Below are positions 13,763-27,316 of a stretch of DNA of 64,000 nt, in pieces. A model generated the notes under the pieces. The model had not been told where the DNA came from and did no database searches. It saw only the letters and a program-made list of their open reading frames with translations. Each line of letters begins with the position of its first letter. The stretch's first letter is position 1. The DNA comes from Trochalopteron elliotii (lineage: Eukaryota; Chordata; Aves; Passeriformes; Leiothrichidae). The position numbers and the translations under genes are program-made. The stretch covers positions 1,930,613 to 1,994,612 of the forward strand of contig JANPWX010000061.1 of the NCBI GenBank assembly GCA_024734555.1, in the 5' to 3' direction.

Positions 13763-14739
13763 GTATCAACACCCCCAGAGAAACCAAAAGCCTTCCAGTG
13801 CAAGAAGTGTTCACAGCAGCACTGTGGGCACAGAAAAGCTCAGCAGTCCTTGCCCTACAAGCTTTTGCACCTGGGATAAGGTCCACAGGTCATTTTTCAC
13901 ACTTGTCACAGCAATTTGTCCTCTGCCACCTGAACTCAACGTCCAAGAGAAGCCCTTGATGTTTTGCACCACTAGGAAAAATCAGTATTTCTGGGATCCA
14001 GCCAGTGGAGCCATGCAAAGGCATAGCAGCGACAGTTAATTACTTGCTAACCATGCTTTGGTTTCCGGATGAATGCCACCAGAAATACTACATTTATTCT
14101 TTTCATTGATATTAGACATTCATTGGAACAATTACAAAAAATGAAATGCAAACAATTCAGAAGACTGTCTCTAACTGACAAATATTTGAAAATAAGCTCA
14201 TTTTTGTGTCTGCAGCTTGAAGAGATCATTCCACAAACCCCATGCTGTTCAGAGCTGATGAGCAACTGAGAAAGAAGTACAGAATTTGAGAGAAGCCATA
14301 TGGCAAAAGTTAAATATTTTGGTGTCAAAATACCCATCATAGCTTAATTCAAACTTATCATGTTCTTCACACTTTTGAGACATGAGATCCAGAGACTGGT
14401 CAGAACTGTACAATTTTTCCACCAATTTTTATGGACAAGGGTCAAGGAATTATTTCTCCTTGACAAGCATGTGACATTTCAAAGCTGCCTTTAACCACAG
14501 AGCTCTCTGTAGTTTCAAAACAAAGAGACTGCATATTTCCTTTATACACATAGTTAAGCAACCCGAAAACATTCCAAATTATTTCAGAATTAATAAGACA
14601 AGCTTTCTGTAAGCATCTGCATAATTTTATTTCCAGGCACTCTTATGCTTAACGAGTTCTAAAACTTGAATATGCTCCATATAAAATGTTAAACATTTAC
14701 ATCCCAGTTGACAATGACCTTGTGTTAAATTATTAAGGA

Positions 14740-15300
14740 ACAACAGAATAGCTGACGTTTCCACGAGCATGGGTTAGAACTGGATATGCAACCACACACA
14801 TGGAGATAGATCATTACTGGGCCATAATTAATGATCATTGCCATTCACTGGGCCTCCACGACACTGCCTGTCATCAATATCTGTTAGCAGAAGGCTGCAA
14901 TATAAACATTTATAAAGCAGACACAATGCACCAGCTAAACCACTAATGCATGTAATTGCTAACTCAGAGCCATATGCTGAAAATTCATCTCTCTTTACAT
15001 TTAACTTTTACAACCTAGGCAAATCGGACAACTGTCTAGCCCACAGTCTTCCAAAATTGCTTACTGAATAGAAAACTGTAATCAGCTGCCAGTTCAATTG
15101 TTTTTACAACATTCTACATAAAACAAATGAGATCTGTTGCCCTGACTTGTGAAAGAGCTCCAATAAATGCCAATTATAACAGCAATTAGGGGATCAACTC
15201 TGACATCACAGGCTTCTCTATAAGATATTAGCTCAATGACTTTTTTTAAAGGCTAATTAGTCGAGGACTCCGAACAAGAAACAGATGATCCAAAAACAAT
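14740..15300. promoter_or_regulatory. Possible conserved non-coding block
   Basis: The first half contains a perfect inverted repeat around TAATTA (14809-14836). It is followed by more TAAT/ATTA motifs and 'atgcatgtaattgct' near 14947. The second half has 'gcaattagggg' near 15182 and 'ggctaattagtcgagg' near 15251. No repeat family or open frame explains it. The motif density resembles homeodomain-bound enhancers. This is inference only, since no second species is available here. Confidence 0.3.
14809..14836. repeat. Inverted repeat gatcatta / taatgatc
   Basis: Perfect 8-bp arms, gatcatta (14809-14816) and taatgatc (14829-14836), are separated by 12 bases that include part of a TAATTA site. 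Each arm carries an ATTA homeodomain core in opposite orientation, which would suit a dimeric site. Confidence 0.6.
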
Positions 15301-15518
15301 GATTCTGCAAAAGTGTGTGTTGTCAAATCCCACAAGGGCAATAACCCCAGCTTTCCAGTAGGAATCATATCTGTGACTGTCAACTCCTTCAACTACATTA
15401 ACAATAACAATCTAAATTGTGAACAAGAACACATGAAGTATTCCAAGCATGATCAGCCTCTGTAAAGTTCTTAAAAATCCTGGATTTACCACTGTTTCCT
15501 TTGGCAGAAGCCATGCTG

Positions 15519-16031
15519 TTAATCAAATATGAGATAAATCTCCAGGGATTGCACAACAGGAAAAAAGAAGGAATTCCCCGCTACTATAATGAACTTGCCT
15601 CTTCCTAAAGGCACAGAGGACATAGCAGGAAGTGGGTGCTTCAGTTGAAAATTCCTGTCACAAAAAGGCAAGCCCAGCCACCAGCACAGTCCAGGAGAAG
15701 AAAAGCAGTTTGATTTTCTGAGAACTGAAGTCCTTGGTTGTAAAACGGCAAAACGTTGTCCATATGACCATAACTGGGATTCCTTTACGTGTAGCCATAA
15801 TGACAGTATGTGATTGTGCAATGACACTTTCCATAGGCTATTGCCCTGTCCACCCAAACAGATGCAGTTCACCAAATGAACATCTTGTCTGATGGTCCTT
15901 TGCAAAGCCTGGTGCATTATTTGCCCCAAACTGCTCAAAGTGCAGCCTGAAGCCAGAGGACACTCACAAGAGACAGCTCTCTGGCAGCTCTCACCAGAGC
16001 ACTTTGTGGCCCACAAATGAGTGTATTTCAA
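15519..16031 (-). other. Longest open frame in the window (170 codons), unrecognised
   Basis: An ATG-to-stop frame of 170 codons on the minus strand, rich in Ser, Leu, Cys and Trp, with no signal peptide, repeat or domain I recognise. I see no splice signals or polyadenylation site that would make it a gene. The low Lys/Glu content and high Cys/Trp content are more typical of a chance frame. It may lie inside an intron of the presumed minus-strand gene. Confidence 0.1.
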
Positions 16032-19000
16032 AAATAGTGTTGTCCTTATTTTACATTTAGTCAGTGTGGCTACTCAACACAACAGAACTGGGGGTCCCAA
16101 CCTGAAATGATCATCAAGCACTTTTTTGTCTCATCTAGTGAGAGGCTTAAACTCAGCTACACTCAAACTGATTTGCTGCAGGTGCAGTAAAACCTGGCAG
16201 AAACTACAGAAACAACCTGCCAAGGAAACATGTGCAAGCCCTCAGGTGTTATTTCCTAAAGAGCTATAAAATGTGGAGTATTTTATTATCAAAGCAGGCT
16301 GCCCTTGATTTCAGGTATGAGAGTCAGCACTTGCTCAAATCACAAACAAGAGCTAGAGGCAGGTATTCCTAACATCAGCAAAAAGCTTCCTACAGTACCT
16401 TGACCACTGTCAATTAGGAAAAATAGGGTGGGAATCACATTCCCTAGAATGGTATTTGACTGGTTAAGTTCTATTTCAGGGTCTGGAGAGGGCAGTAAGT
16501 TTTCAAGGAAGACATTCTGTCTTTTCATCATATGCAAAATTAACACTTTTGTGTTTATGTCTGGGAGCACACTGACTTACACATGTACACAGACCCTGGA
16601 AGAAAATGCCACCCCACAGAGAAGCCACATCAAATCTTTAGGGAACTCCTCCCACAGGGGCAGCCCAGAGCAAACCAGGCAATGCAGACAGAAGTTTTAT
16701 ATCAAGCCACAGCTTTCCTCAGCCTAACACACAGGCATAACCCTTTTTCCTCATTAAAATTACAACCTAGCTGATATGAAAACTAACCTAAAGGCCTCTC
16801 TCAACATGCTTCTCCAAATAACTTATGACTAACTTATTCCAGATATCTTACAACACATCAAATATGCTGTGACACGAGTGCCAGAAAATCTAATAAAACT
16901 CTAGCAATAATAACTGTCAGGAAGCTACAAAAATATTCTGACCACACTCATACTAACAATTGCTGCAGAGATAGCCAGACATTGCACCAAGAAATACAGA
17001 AATACACATGGAATAAGCAGAGAGGCAGCAATGTATGGGCACAGCATGGAAACTGGATATTTCCATGGGTTGCTTTTCAACACCCCATTTGGGACTGATG
17101 TCATTAAACCCACATGACCTCTGAAACCTCACACTGTTTATGGCCATGTCCCAATCACCCTCACACTCCTGAATTGTCCTAAGAGTGAAGCATGCTGACA
17201 TGACTCTAGAGGCAAATACACAGCATTTCTGGGATGGAGCTGTTCCTGGTTTGCCTAAACCACAAGCTGATGTGTTCAGTTCTGTCTACACTCTGGTGTA
17301 GAAGTCCATAACCTCAAGTATGGGACTGGATATTTTTTCTTCATTTAGAAGGCTCATCATAAATTCACAAAAGTTGTCACTATATGCATTTTAATTTTTC
17401 CCCCACTTTTTTTACTCCTGTTAAGGAGTATGTTGGCAACCATATGATACTGCTGCATTGAGTGTCAGGGTTCAACAAACAGAGCTAAACATAAGCACAT
17501 AAAAAGAAGCACCACATGCACTATTGAAAAATCTTGCAGTGACTTACAGATACTAATTTCAGCAGAAGGCTTTTGCAGAGTGTAACTATATATTTTCCAA
17601 CAACCAATTCAAGAAACATTAAAAAAAACCCCAAAATTACATTGGCTTTGCTACGTCACAAATCAAAATCTTCATTAGACACACTCCATGCACAGCCATC
17701 CACATTTACAAAACCACCAACTACTCAGATTTATCTTAACGACAGCAGCTACTTAAACAAAATGAATCACAATCACCCAAGGACTGTTAGTCTGTGATTG
17801 TCAATGGACATACTGACACACTTGCTAGGCAGCATGGAATGATATTTCTGTTACACCTGGATTATATAGAATAGGACTGCAAATTCTGGATTTGTAAAAA
17901 ACAAGGCTTCTTTTTGGGGACTGAATGTCTTTTAATGAAGCTTACAAATACGACAAGTAAAACAGACTACTTATTATAACTAACAAATAATTTTTTTAAA
18001 GGAATCAGGATCTAGGTGATCAAGTATTCAGCCAATATCAAGTAGAAATATTGAAATAAGTAAGTAAGAATAGACATTTTACATAATTTTTTCACTGTAA
18101 TACACAGTTCAGCTAGGCACACTGATAGAAGTTATCTAGAGCCCAAACACTAAATTGTGTGCTCATGTAGGATATAAGATGCAGAGAGACTTTAGATTAT
18201 TTTCTGTTTTCAAACAATAAATATAAATTCAAGCTGTGTCAGCAACATAACCAATGGACTAAACAGATGTAGAAGCACAAAGCTTAAAGGAAAAACCTTT
18301 ACTGCTCTGCCACAAATGTCCCAGTTTGCATCACAAAAACATCTAATTTGTCCAATCGTGCAGTTTGAGCCAGGAGCTGTCTTTAAATCCTTGTTTCACC
18401 ACAAGGAAACCTATCATATTCTTTGCATTTTCAATCCAGAGCTCTGTACAATCCCATATATTCTCCTTTCACAGATATCACCACATTCAATGTGCATTTT
18501 AGGACTGGAAAAGAAGCAGGACACTGATGACACTATTATTTCAAAGTCCAGGACATCAGGATTAATGTATTCCATTCATTCACATTGCATATAAAACAAA
18601 CAGACCAACCAACTAAAAACCTCCCCCACAGCTATGATTATTTCTATGACAGAAGTGACAATTTTTTTTTCTTCTTTTTAGCTGGATGGTTGTTTCCTCC
18701 TTCTACTTGAAAAATGGAGAAAAACATATTTTAAGCATATTGGCCCTAATATTTACCATAAATCTCCAAGAAGTCTTGCTGAAACTTGAGACAGCATCAC
18801 TTCACATCTTAGAGTCCTACTTGGTTTTTAAATCAGCAGTGTATTTCAGTTAAAATTATACATAGTGTTTTCTTCAAGACATTTGTATTTCTCATCACTG
18901 AAGAGAACAATAATAGGAAAAGCCTCCTTTGTAAAACATATTAAGTATCCAAAAAAAAAACCACTAGAAGCTAAAAATGTCCCATCCATTACATCATCAC

Positions 19001-21036
19001 AATGCAGCAGATGAAAGAAAAACAATTTTGATCAGGACTCATCTTTTTATCCAGAGGAGAACACCAGATTGTATTTAAACCCAGGAGGTCTTGGTACATC
19101 TTGATCACCTATCCTCTACATCATCAATGGCAGTCTGAGTATGTGGAGAATCACAAAGTGGTCAGAGGAAAAGAGTATTTGTGAAACACAGTAGAGATGG
19201 AAATTGCATCCTCGGTGTTTGAGTCAGATCTATTCTTTGTTTTCTCCTGAGCAATTTCAGATGGGGATCAGGCACAAAGAACAAATGTGGAGATATTCTT
19301 TCAGACTTCCAATTCTTGCTTTCATCAATTAAGTTAGTGATAACTTCTATGAATGAAACTGGGAGATGCAGATGGGCACACACATTCAGTTTCAAAAATG
19401 TGGTGAAGAAAAAGATGTATAAAAGGAATAATGGAGAATATAAAAGGAAAAATAAAAAAGCAGCTGAAACAGGTAAACGAAAAACACATGAAATCAAAAT
19501 TTAATGTGTGAAAAACTTATCCTATTAAAATGAATGGTAAGAAGAAAAAAAAATCCCTGCAAGCACGGACAAAATTAATAAACATGAAACAAAAAGCAGC
19601 AGAATTACTGTATAGAGAAGGTACCAATCAAACAGCCACATATGATGAAGTAACCCAACGAATGACAAGATCCTAAAATTCTTTCATGTAATAAGAGTAA
19701 TCTTCAAAGCCTCTAGAGGGACATTACTACATAGCTGCTTGCAAGGGGAGAACAGACAGAGGCAGCACACAAGATTTTCTCCTTTAGTTTTTCATTTGAG
19801 AGCAGCAAAGCATGCCAAGCCATAAAAATCCCCAGAAACAAATACAAAAAAACCTGGCAAGACTGAATTTTGTGCAGATAGAGCAAGAGGTCGTTTAGAA
19901 CATTACTGAACCAAGAATACTGAAATCACATCTGAACAAAACCAAACTACGCAGTTTTAAAGTTCTCCAGACTTCTGAAGGAATATTTGTAAGAAAAATT
20001 GGCTGCAGATGCTGGCAGCATATGGAATGCATAGAGGCCACCTACAGCAAACTGAGAATTCCACAGAAGAACAGGTAAGCTATTTGATTTATAGCCCACT
20101 CCCAAAAGATCTGGAACACTGAAGAGACACAGGCAGAACAAGGAAATTCATGTATACTGTACATATATTGGATGGATGTGACATGCCAGTTCTGCTGAAG
20201 CACAAGTGAGTAAAAGACTACCTACTGAAAAAGCAGACTGAAGAGGGCTAAGACAAAAGTTTCAAGAAAACAATGTGATAAAATGTCATAAAAATAGAAG
20301 ATAAACAAAAGAGATGACTGAACTGCATGAGTATGATAAAGAATTCACAATAAAATTCACAATGCACCTATAAGGCCACTCCAAAACTAAGTGCTGGAAA
20401 GGTTGCATCCATTATGACAAGGCTCAGTGGATTCATTTTCATGACCAAGAAAGAAAAGACTTTATCAGATACTTTATTACAGGTAACTGTCAATAAAACT
20501 CAGCAGATTTAGGTGGTGAGCAAGAATTCACTGTTCTAACCACATCATCCTCCAGTCAGCTGCATGTCTCCTACAGGGACACTGACATCAATCTCTATTT
20601 TCTAACAATTCATCAGATTTTGTGAAATGCATGAAAATTTTATTGGAGGACTCCAACAAGTTCCAAAATCATTGCCAGGGAGAGAGGCAAAAGGAAAAAT
20701 GGGACTACTCTGCTGCAGCCCAATTCCACTAGAGACTAGCTCAAAAAGCCCCAGTTTAAAGGGTCTGCCTTCTTCTTAAAGGTCAGTCCCTTGAACACCT
20801 GAATCCCCCTCTCTTCCAGCACCACTAGCACCATTAAGTGTAAAAAGATCTGCCAAAAGGCAATTAAGGTCTGGCATGTCGTTCCACGCTATGATAAACC
20901 TTACAAAAGTGGAGATTCAAAGGCAAAATTCTATCTTTAGCATATTTTAAGTGGGGGTGAGCAGGGGACAACAGCTACTGGACAGACAGAGCCACCAGAT
21001 TGCTTGATGCAACTTCTGTTTCTTTTCTGTTATTAA

Positions 21037-21060
21037 TTAATAGATAAGTTAATAGATAAG
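21037..21060. repeat. Exact tandem duplication of a 12-bp unit
   Basis: Two identical copies of ttaatagataag lie head to tail (21037-21048 and 21049-21060). The likely cause is replication slippage. Confidence 0.85.
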
Positions 21061-22061
21061 ATGCATTCAAAAGTCAATACATTCCTCATTTTTAAAGAGA
21101 GGTGAGAACCAAGAAAAAAGCTTTTCTGGTGTTTTTTGTTTGTTTTTTTTTCCTGATAGAGCTCAGCAGGAAAACAAAGCAAACTTTTCTAATACACAAA
21201 CATAGGAACCTGAATTCATGACAAAGCTAAATAAACTGGATATAGTAACAACAAGCTTTCTGCTTTTCTGCACTACAGCATTGTTCATCCTCACTTATTA
21301 AAGTGGGATGCCTTGAGGAGCATAAAAGTACATCAGTGAAGGCCAGATAGAGACTGTGTCCATGTGGATAAATCTGTTCTGATCAGGTCAGCAATGAACC
21401 ACTCTGCAAGCACTGAGGAAACCAGTGTATGACAAACCAATGCCTGGGTTTTATATCTACTTGGAAAAGAAATTGTACTGCATCTTAATCTGTTGCTCCA
21501 CAGTCAGACTGAACATGTCTAAATTAACTTATTCCTCCCACTTCCCAATTCTTGGTCATACTTGATCCAGTTCCCAATGCCATACCAAAAGTACCTGAGC
21601 CACCACCCAAAGAAAAGTGAACCAAACAGGGAAAGGGTGGCAACATGTGGAGAAATGCTTCAACCACCATCTCAGGAGCATCATTTCACTCTAAATGACT
21701 TCCAGAAGTACAGGTGAACATCTTGACACCCTGAGAATTCAAATAGACACGAGCAGGATTCCTGCATCCATAAAACAGAACTAATAACCATATAATAGCT
21801 GTCATTCACAATGCAATTTTTCACATCTCAGCTCTTGCACTAGCCAGTACTTTGCCATGCATACCAGTTTTCCTAATTCCAGGGAAGACTCAAATAATTG
21901 ACACATTTCCAGATAAGTGACAAGATAGGAGTGAGCAGAAAACACTCTCCCCATCCTTCACCCTTCCACAGCATCAGAGGCTCAGAGTAGAGTTAATAAG
22001 TTGCTTACTCCAGACATGCTACAAATGTATTTGAGCTGCAACATCGCTTTGAAGATCTTAC

Positions 22062-22145
22062 CTCATAAAATGTTCCCAGGTACAATGTGAAACACACATT
22101 TCAGAAATCTGTCAAGATATGTCAAGATTCCACCAAGTTTGTCAG
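22062..22145 (-). other. Candidate 84-nt minus-strand exon
   Basis: The minus strand shows a good acceptor, 'aagtgtatttcttctcag', then 84 bases, then a strong donor, TATGAG|gtaaga. Frame 3 is open for 26 codons, beginning D-K-L-G-G-I-L-T-Y-L-D and ending I-V-P-G-N-I-L, then meets a TGA one base before the donor. If used in that frame it would end the protein or trigger nonsense-mediated decay. A second acceptor ('catatcttgacag') gives a 47-base exon (22062-22108) that is open throughout in another frame (I-S-E-M-C-V-S-H). Among the minus-strand candidates it has one of the better pairs of splice signals. No family is recognised. Confidence 0.28.
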
Positions 22146-22164
22146 CTGAGAAGAAATACACTTG

Positions 22165-22206
22165 ATTCTACCTTAGACGAACACAATTCTACGTTAGATA
22201 AACACT
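22165..22206. repeat. Imperfect 21-bp tandem duplication
   Basis: Two adjacent copies of a unit reading attcta(c)(c/g)ttaga(c/t)(g/a)aacac, differing at a few positions. The divergence implies an old slippage event. Confidence 0.6.
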
Positions 22207-24393
22207 GTCTGGGACTTATATTTGTGTCACGTTTTCCAAAAAGCAGCTGAAATAATGCACAATTGAATACTGCTGTCTGGGAGGAAAAGTAGTATTTAGA
22301 CCATAAACAAACAGGATCAAATTACCCAGAAGTACACATGCCTTGCAGCAAGCACAAGAAATACCACAGCAAATAACGTACATAAATATTCTTCAAAAGC
22401 ATCTGGCAAAATTCACCATAATGAATTCAAAATATTCAAGCAATTACTTCCAGCCAACCACTTATTTCTTTCAGAACTGAGATCGTTCGCATTTTATTAC
22501 GTTCTTTACAGTCAAGGCATATTTCTTAGTAGTTTGACTTTTTTTTTTTCCCTGCCATTTGGCTAAGCAACTAAGTAACTTATTCAGTAACTTCCAGATG
22601 ACCTAGCAAATGGAATTGATTTGGATTAAATAGCAACAGATTATTTCAGTAGTTAAGTAGTCACGGGTATGCCAGTAACATAACATATCTCAAATATATT
22701 CCACTAATCCTATCAAGTATGCTTTTACTTATCTTTCACTAAACATCTATTTTATGGTCCATTTCTTCATACCTTCTAATCACAGCTCAGTTACAATGTC
22801 AAAAAACCTGAAATCCCCAACCAAAAGCACAGAGTCACAACAAAGATAATTTTCTGATTAAGAGGTACGTAAGGGACTCCTGTGGAATCATTAGTGTTTA
22901 CAACTATAAGCATATTTACTGCTTTCCATCCTTTACAGGACAGATTTGTTACAGTTGAAAGCTTTCCCTTCAGGGCCTTTTAGAGAAGCACATATATTCC
23001 ACAGATATGCCACAACCCATAAAGTCATCTCAAGTAAGGCACAACACAACTGTTCTCCTGGGGTTTTTTCAGACTACAAGGGCAAGAAGAGGAAAGGGAC
23101 AAGGAAAAAGGAAGGAAAAGGTGTGCATGCAGTAGAGGGAAACTATACCTCTAGTTTAGAGCTGAAAGGATTTAAACTCATCTAAACCAGAAGTCTTTTC
23201 CATTCCCCACCTTGTGCTTGCTCAGATTTTGTTTATTTTTCTGACTCATTACTCAAAAATTTCCTAGATCCTAATCAAGTCTAACAATGCTTCAGAGGAA
23301 ACGCAACTCCAAAATGGGAAGGGGGAGAAAGTCTTATTTAGGAATTCTTCATGAGCCATTAAATTATAAAAACTCAGGATATCCTCCAGGAATGGTAAGA
23401 AAAATGCTACATAATAAAGTACAATATCCTTAAGTCATCAAAACATGACTCGGCTCTGAATTGTGGATGTCAAGAGCTTAGACAATGATTGTTCATTCTT
23501 ATATTGCAGTTCTGTTTGAAGTAGCCCAGATTCTTCCAGGCGTGGAGTTCAAAATGAATTAAAGATTCAAGCCAAAAGTATCACAGATGAGGAAATCCTG
23601 AAATGGATCAGTGGACAGCAAAGATATCTGGACATACAAACTACATCAGTCGCACACAGTCTCCCCAAAAAGCCTCTGTTTCCAGAGAGCCTCCAGAAGA
23701 AGCAGCTTTTTATTCCATTTTAAATGATCACCTTGGCTGACACCAGGCTACACATGATGCACTTCATCAAAAGCCTCATCTTTGAGCACCAGAAAATTAT
23801 TCACTTTAGCCACACAATACCACCTCTCATTTGTATTAGCTCTACATCATTTTCTTATCTGGCTTTGAATAAAATACACAAGCAAATGATGTTGCATCTA
23901 TTTTTCTAGTGACTACATTTCTTTCTGTCTTCGGAGATTTAAAAATAAAGACTATGTTGTTGCTTTATTTATGAAATCTGAGAGGTTAAAAGACAAAGCA
24001 GATTAATATGAGAATAAAATTCAAATAAAGAAAGATGTTTTGTAAATGCATCCTAGTTCAATAACATAACATTTGCTCTTAAGATATCCTTTATCCTATT
24101 AGATTCAACCTTGGGAAAAACAAAGCTAAGTAAGACTGCAAACTGCTCACTAAAGCATGTCAGTCTTTTCTGAGTCTGGCTTAAAATTCATGGTGCAAAT
24201 TGTGCATTTTGAAAACAGAGAAGACTGCAAGCTGTCAGTTATACACGAAACAAGTTAAGTATGTATATTAGTATGTACACGCTAGGCTTGCCATCTAATA
24301 CTAAATGCCCATGTAGAATAATCTTATTTCTTCATTATCTATTTCAATTAGACAGCTACATGAAGCAGGGTGCCATAACATCATTTATTGTTC

Positions 24394-24462
24394 TTATACA
24401 TTAAGAATAATATAAATGTATAATAATTAATACATTATATATATTGCTTATTATATTATAAG
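24394..24462. repeat. A+T-rich low-complexity patch
   Basis: About 69 bases made almost only of A and T with irregular ataat/tatat motifs. It is not a clean microsatellite. Confidence 0.8.
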
Positions 24463-27257
24463 TAGTCACACCCTCTCCTCGGAAAACCCAACAAGAAAAG
24501 CAAAAATCTAAGCAGAGTGACAATTTTACAGCTACTGCTGTGGATAATGACCAGCATTTCCACTTCTGTGCAAGACTGGAGAAATAAACACCATAGAGAA
24601 CACTGGGCATTAAAGCAGTTCCTCCTAAGTACAGCACACCATCCTTGCCTGTGACACAAATCCTCCTTCCTTGCAGCAGCACTGTCACTTGTGCAGTTAA
24701 ATCATTTTTTGGTTGCCAATCAGTACCAGAGCCAAACAAACACCTGCTTGTTTCTAAGAGAACTAATCAACAGTGCTGTCAACTGCACTTCAGTTTCCTG
24801 ACAGATCACTGCAACACCCATGTAGACTCTGCTCACTCTGAGCTTCCCACACTGGCAGATTTGCAGTGGCTGTAGCCACCAGCTGTCTCGTGCCATCCCA
24901 GTCAAAACCAGTAAAGAAAGAGCCATGTAGCTGTACTGACAGCTGGGGGTATTACCCATGCAAGCACATCAATCAGTGTGGCATGGCTGAACTGCCAGCT
25001 AATGCTTTGGATTCAGGAATTACTCTTCATAGCAGAGAAAATTATTCATACAAAACCAGTGTAACAGCTTAATAGCTACATTCAATATCCTCAGCCATAA
25101 AACATGAGGATTGGAACCAAGACCTCTGGGAGATGTACCTAATTTTGAAAGAGAAAATAATAAATAGCTGATATGCTCTTCTAGATTATCACTTTAGCTG
25201 TCAATGACAGAGTGCTTGTAACGAACACACGGGATTGCCAGTCAGTATGGCCAGGTCAGAGCACAGCTTGCAGATTCTGCTGTATTTCTGTGCAGAAGCA
25301 ATAGGCCCAGAGAGAACTCAGGCTGGGAGCTAAAGTTCCCAAGTGCCCTCTCCAAGACTGTATTTCTTAGGTACAATTTCAAACCTCTGGGGACTAAACC
25401 AGAAACTGAGCTCTCCTCACAGAACGGGATGGGAGGGAAGATGGAGACTCATTTTTACAAGCTGGAACGTTTCTAGGTGAGTTCTTTTGGTCTCCAAAGA
25501 AACCTAATATGCTTTTTAAAGAATAAAAAGTAGAATTAGCAGTGGAGAGCCCCACTGAAGTAGAAGGACCAAAAGCAATTTAACAAGAATTGTAACTGCT
25601 AGCATACTAACAGTTTTAAGTGGCTGCCTAAAAAAATGTTACTTTACATGTCCCTTTCCCAGCCAAGGGCATCGGCCCAGCCCCTCTCTTATTTCACCAC
25701 CCTGCACAAAAACATGTGCAAAGACAAAACCAACCCATCACTAAGAAAAACCAACTAATAACTCTGATTACAACAAAATGTATAGCTACACATGAGCCAT
25801 TTCATCCAGTCAGGTGAACTTCAGAAATTCTCTCTTTCAAGAATATTAGCATTACATACACTGAGGTACCTGTTCAGCAGTGTTGACATACTGCATTTCA
25901 CACCATAAAACATAGCAAAAGCAAACAATTAAGTACAATTACTATATGGCACAGGAAGATTAGGGAATTAGTAACAGCTCCAGCAGCACGATTTGTTGGA
26001 AAAGTATATCTTCCATCCTAAGCCCATTTGCACAACATGATAAATTGAATATTAATGCAACATGTAACTTACAAAATTAGTAATGCAACTTTTAGGCTGC
26101 TTGAATCAAGAAAAAGACAATCCTTATCTCAGACATTAAAGACCTTTGTGTTTACAAATCCACAGTAGGCTGGGCTTTAGAGCTTACACATGTGAAACAG
26201 ATTAAGGGGCACCATGGTGGGGGTTAATGCCTCAAACTTTCTGCTGGCTACATCATCAGTCCCCTGCTGCTATTTTCCATCCCAAGTAAAGATTCAGCAT
26301 CATTTACCATACACACTTTTTGCTTTAACAAGTCTTCACACATTAATCTTAACTACAGTTACTCTAAAACAGGTATGACTTGGGCATAAGATACCCTGCA
26401 ACATTAAATCACTGTTTAGCTTTAATCCCAAGTGTCCACTGCTTTGGAAATGATGGTTCTGCCACTTTATCAAATCAGGAAGCAGACAAAAGAGAAAAGC
26501 TATCAGCTACAATTTTCAGCTGTGGGGCAAGCCTCACAAGAGACTTTTTCTTGAAGACACAAGTCCTAAAATTTGGAGTTTGTGTGAAAAAAAAATGTTT
26601 CCAATACAAAATAAAGGTCAGATCTACATACCTGTACAAAGAAAAAGCTTTAAAGAAGGAAAACAACACTAAATGTTTACAAGGAGCCCACACTATTTTA
26701 AATCTCATTATTTTTATGAGTTACTTTTTTTTTTAGGGAACCTGACTCATGATCTTTGAATGCACTCAGCTGCCAACACAGCGTGTAGGAAGAAAGCATT
26801 AGAGACTGCACATATCTGCACAGCAAGGCATTTGGAAAGATGGCCTGGACAAACGTTAAAAAAATAGGTTGGAGGAAACAAAAACTTTCTTAAACGACTC
26901 CTAATGTAACTGGCATGCAAAGATGATTGCTGCTCCAAACAACATTTTGAGATGCGACTGCAGGAAAAATAATCTGTTTTACTGGGAACACAGTCCTTTA
27001 TCTAGGCTCATTACCTCACTTCAGTGATATGTTCCAGAAGATTTCACAACAGATTAAGAAAAAAATGCAGCTGTTTTAAGAGATACCTTCTTTAAAAGAT
27101 GCAGAAACACAGACACACACCCTAAAATAAAAGCTCTCAATCTGACAAAAGAGAAAATATATTCATTAATACCAGGAATACCTTTATGCACAGAAAAACC
27201 AATAATTACTCTAGGCAGCAGATATAAATTGCCAGCACTAGCACAGAAGAGACTTAC

Positions 27258-27316
27258 CCCAAAGCTGAGCCAGCCCAGTCTGCAGCTGGGAAGAAATCAG
27301 CTCTCCCCCGGTTCCC
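27258..27316 (-). other. Candidate 59-nt minus-strand exon in a G+C-richer patch
   Basis: The minus strand has a long pyrimidine tract ending 'actctccttgtggcag', then 59 bases, then a consensus donor, TTTGGG|gtaagt. Two frames are open; one begins G-N-R-G-R-A-D-F-F-P-A-A and the other G-T-G-G-E-L-I-S-S-Q-L-Q. Local G+C is clearly above the surroundings. It lies about 5 kb downstream, in the minus sense, of the CpG island, so it could be an early or untranslated exon of that gene. No peptide homology is recognised. Confidence 0.3.

Larger units (their letters stand above)
7863..22061 (-). other. Intron-like stretch with regulatory-looking blocks
   Basis: No recognisable gene. A relatively G+C-rich segment at about 9240-9750 carries overlapping open frames on both strands (up to 115 codons) with no domain I know. 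The longest open frame of the whole window, 170 codons on the minus strand, is at 15519-16031 and is also unrecognised. Two blocks with clustered homeobox-type motifs are listed separately. Short A or T runs and small tandem duplications are scattered through it. Confidence 0.4.
22146..27257 (-). other. Intron-like stretch, no gene seen
   Basis: A+T-rich, CpG-poor DNA with short open frames only (up to 118 codons, unrecognised). It contains an imperfect 21-bp tandem duplication at 22165-22206 and a very A+T-rich patch at 24394-24462. Nothing matches a repeat family I know. Confidence 0.4.
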
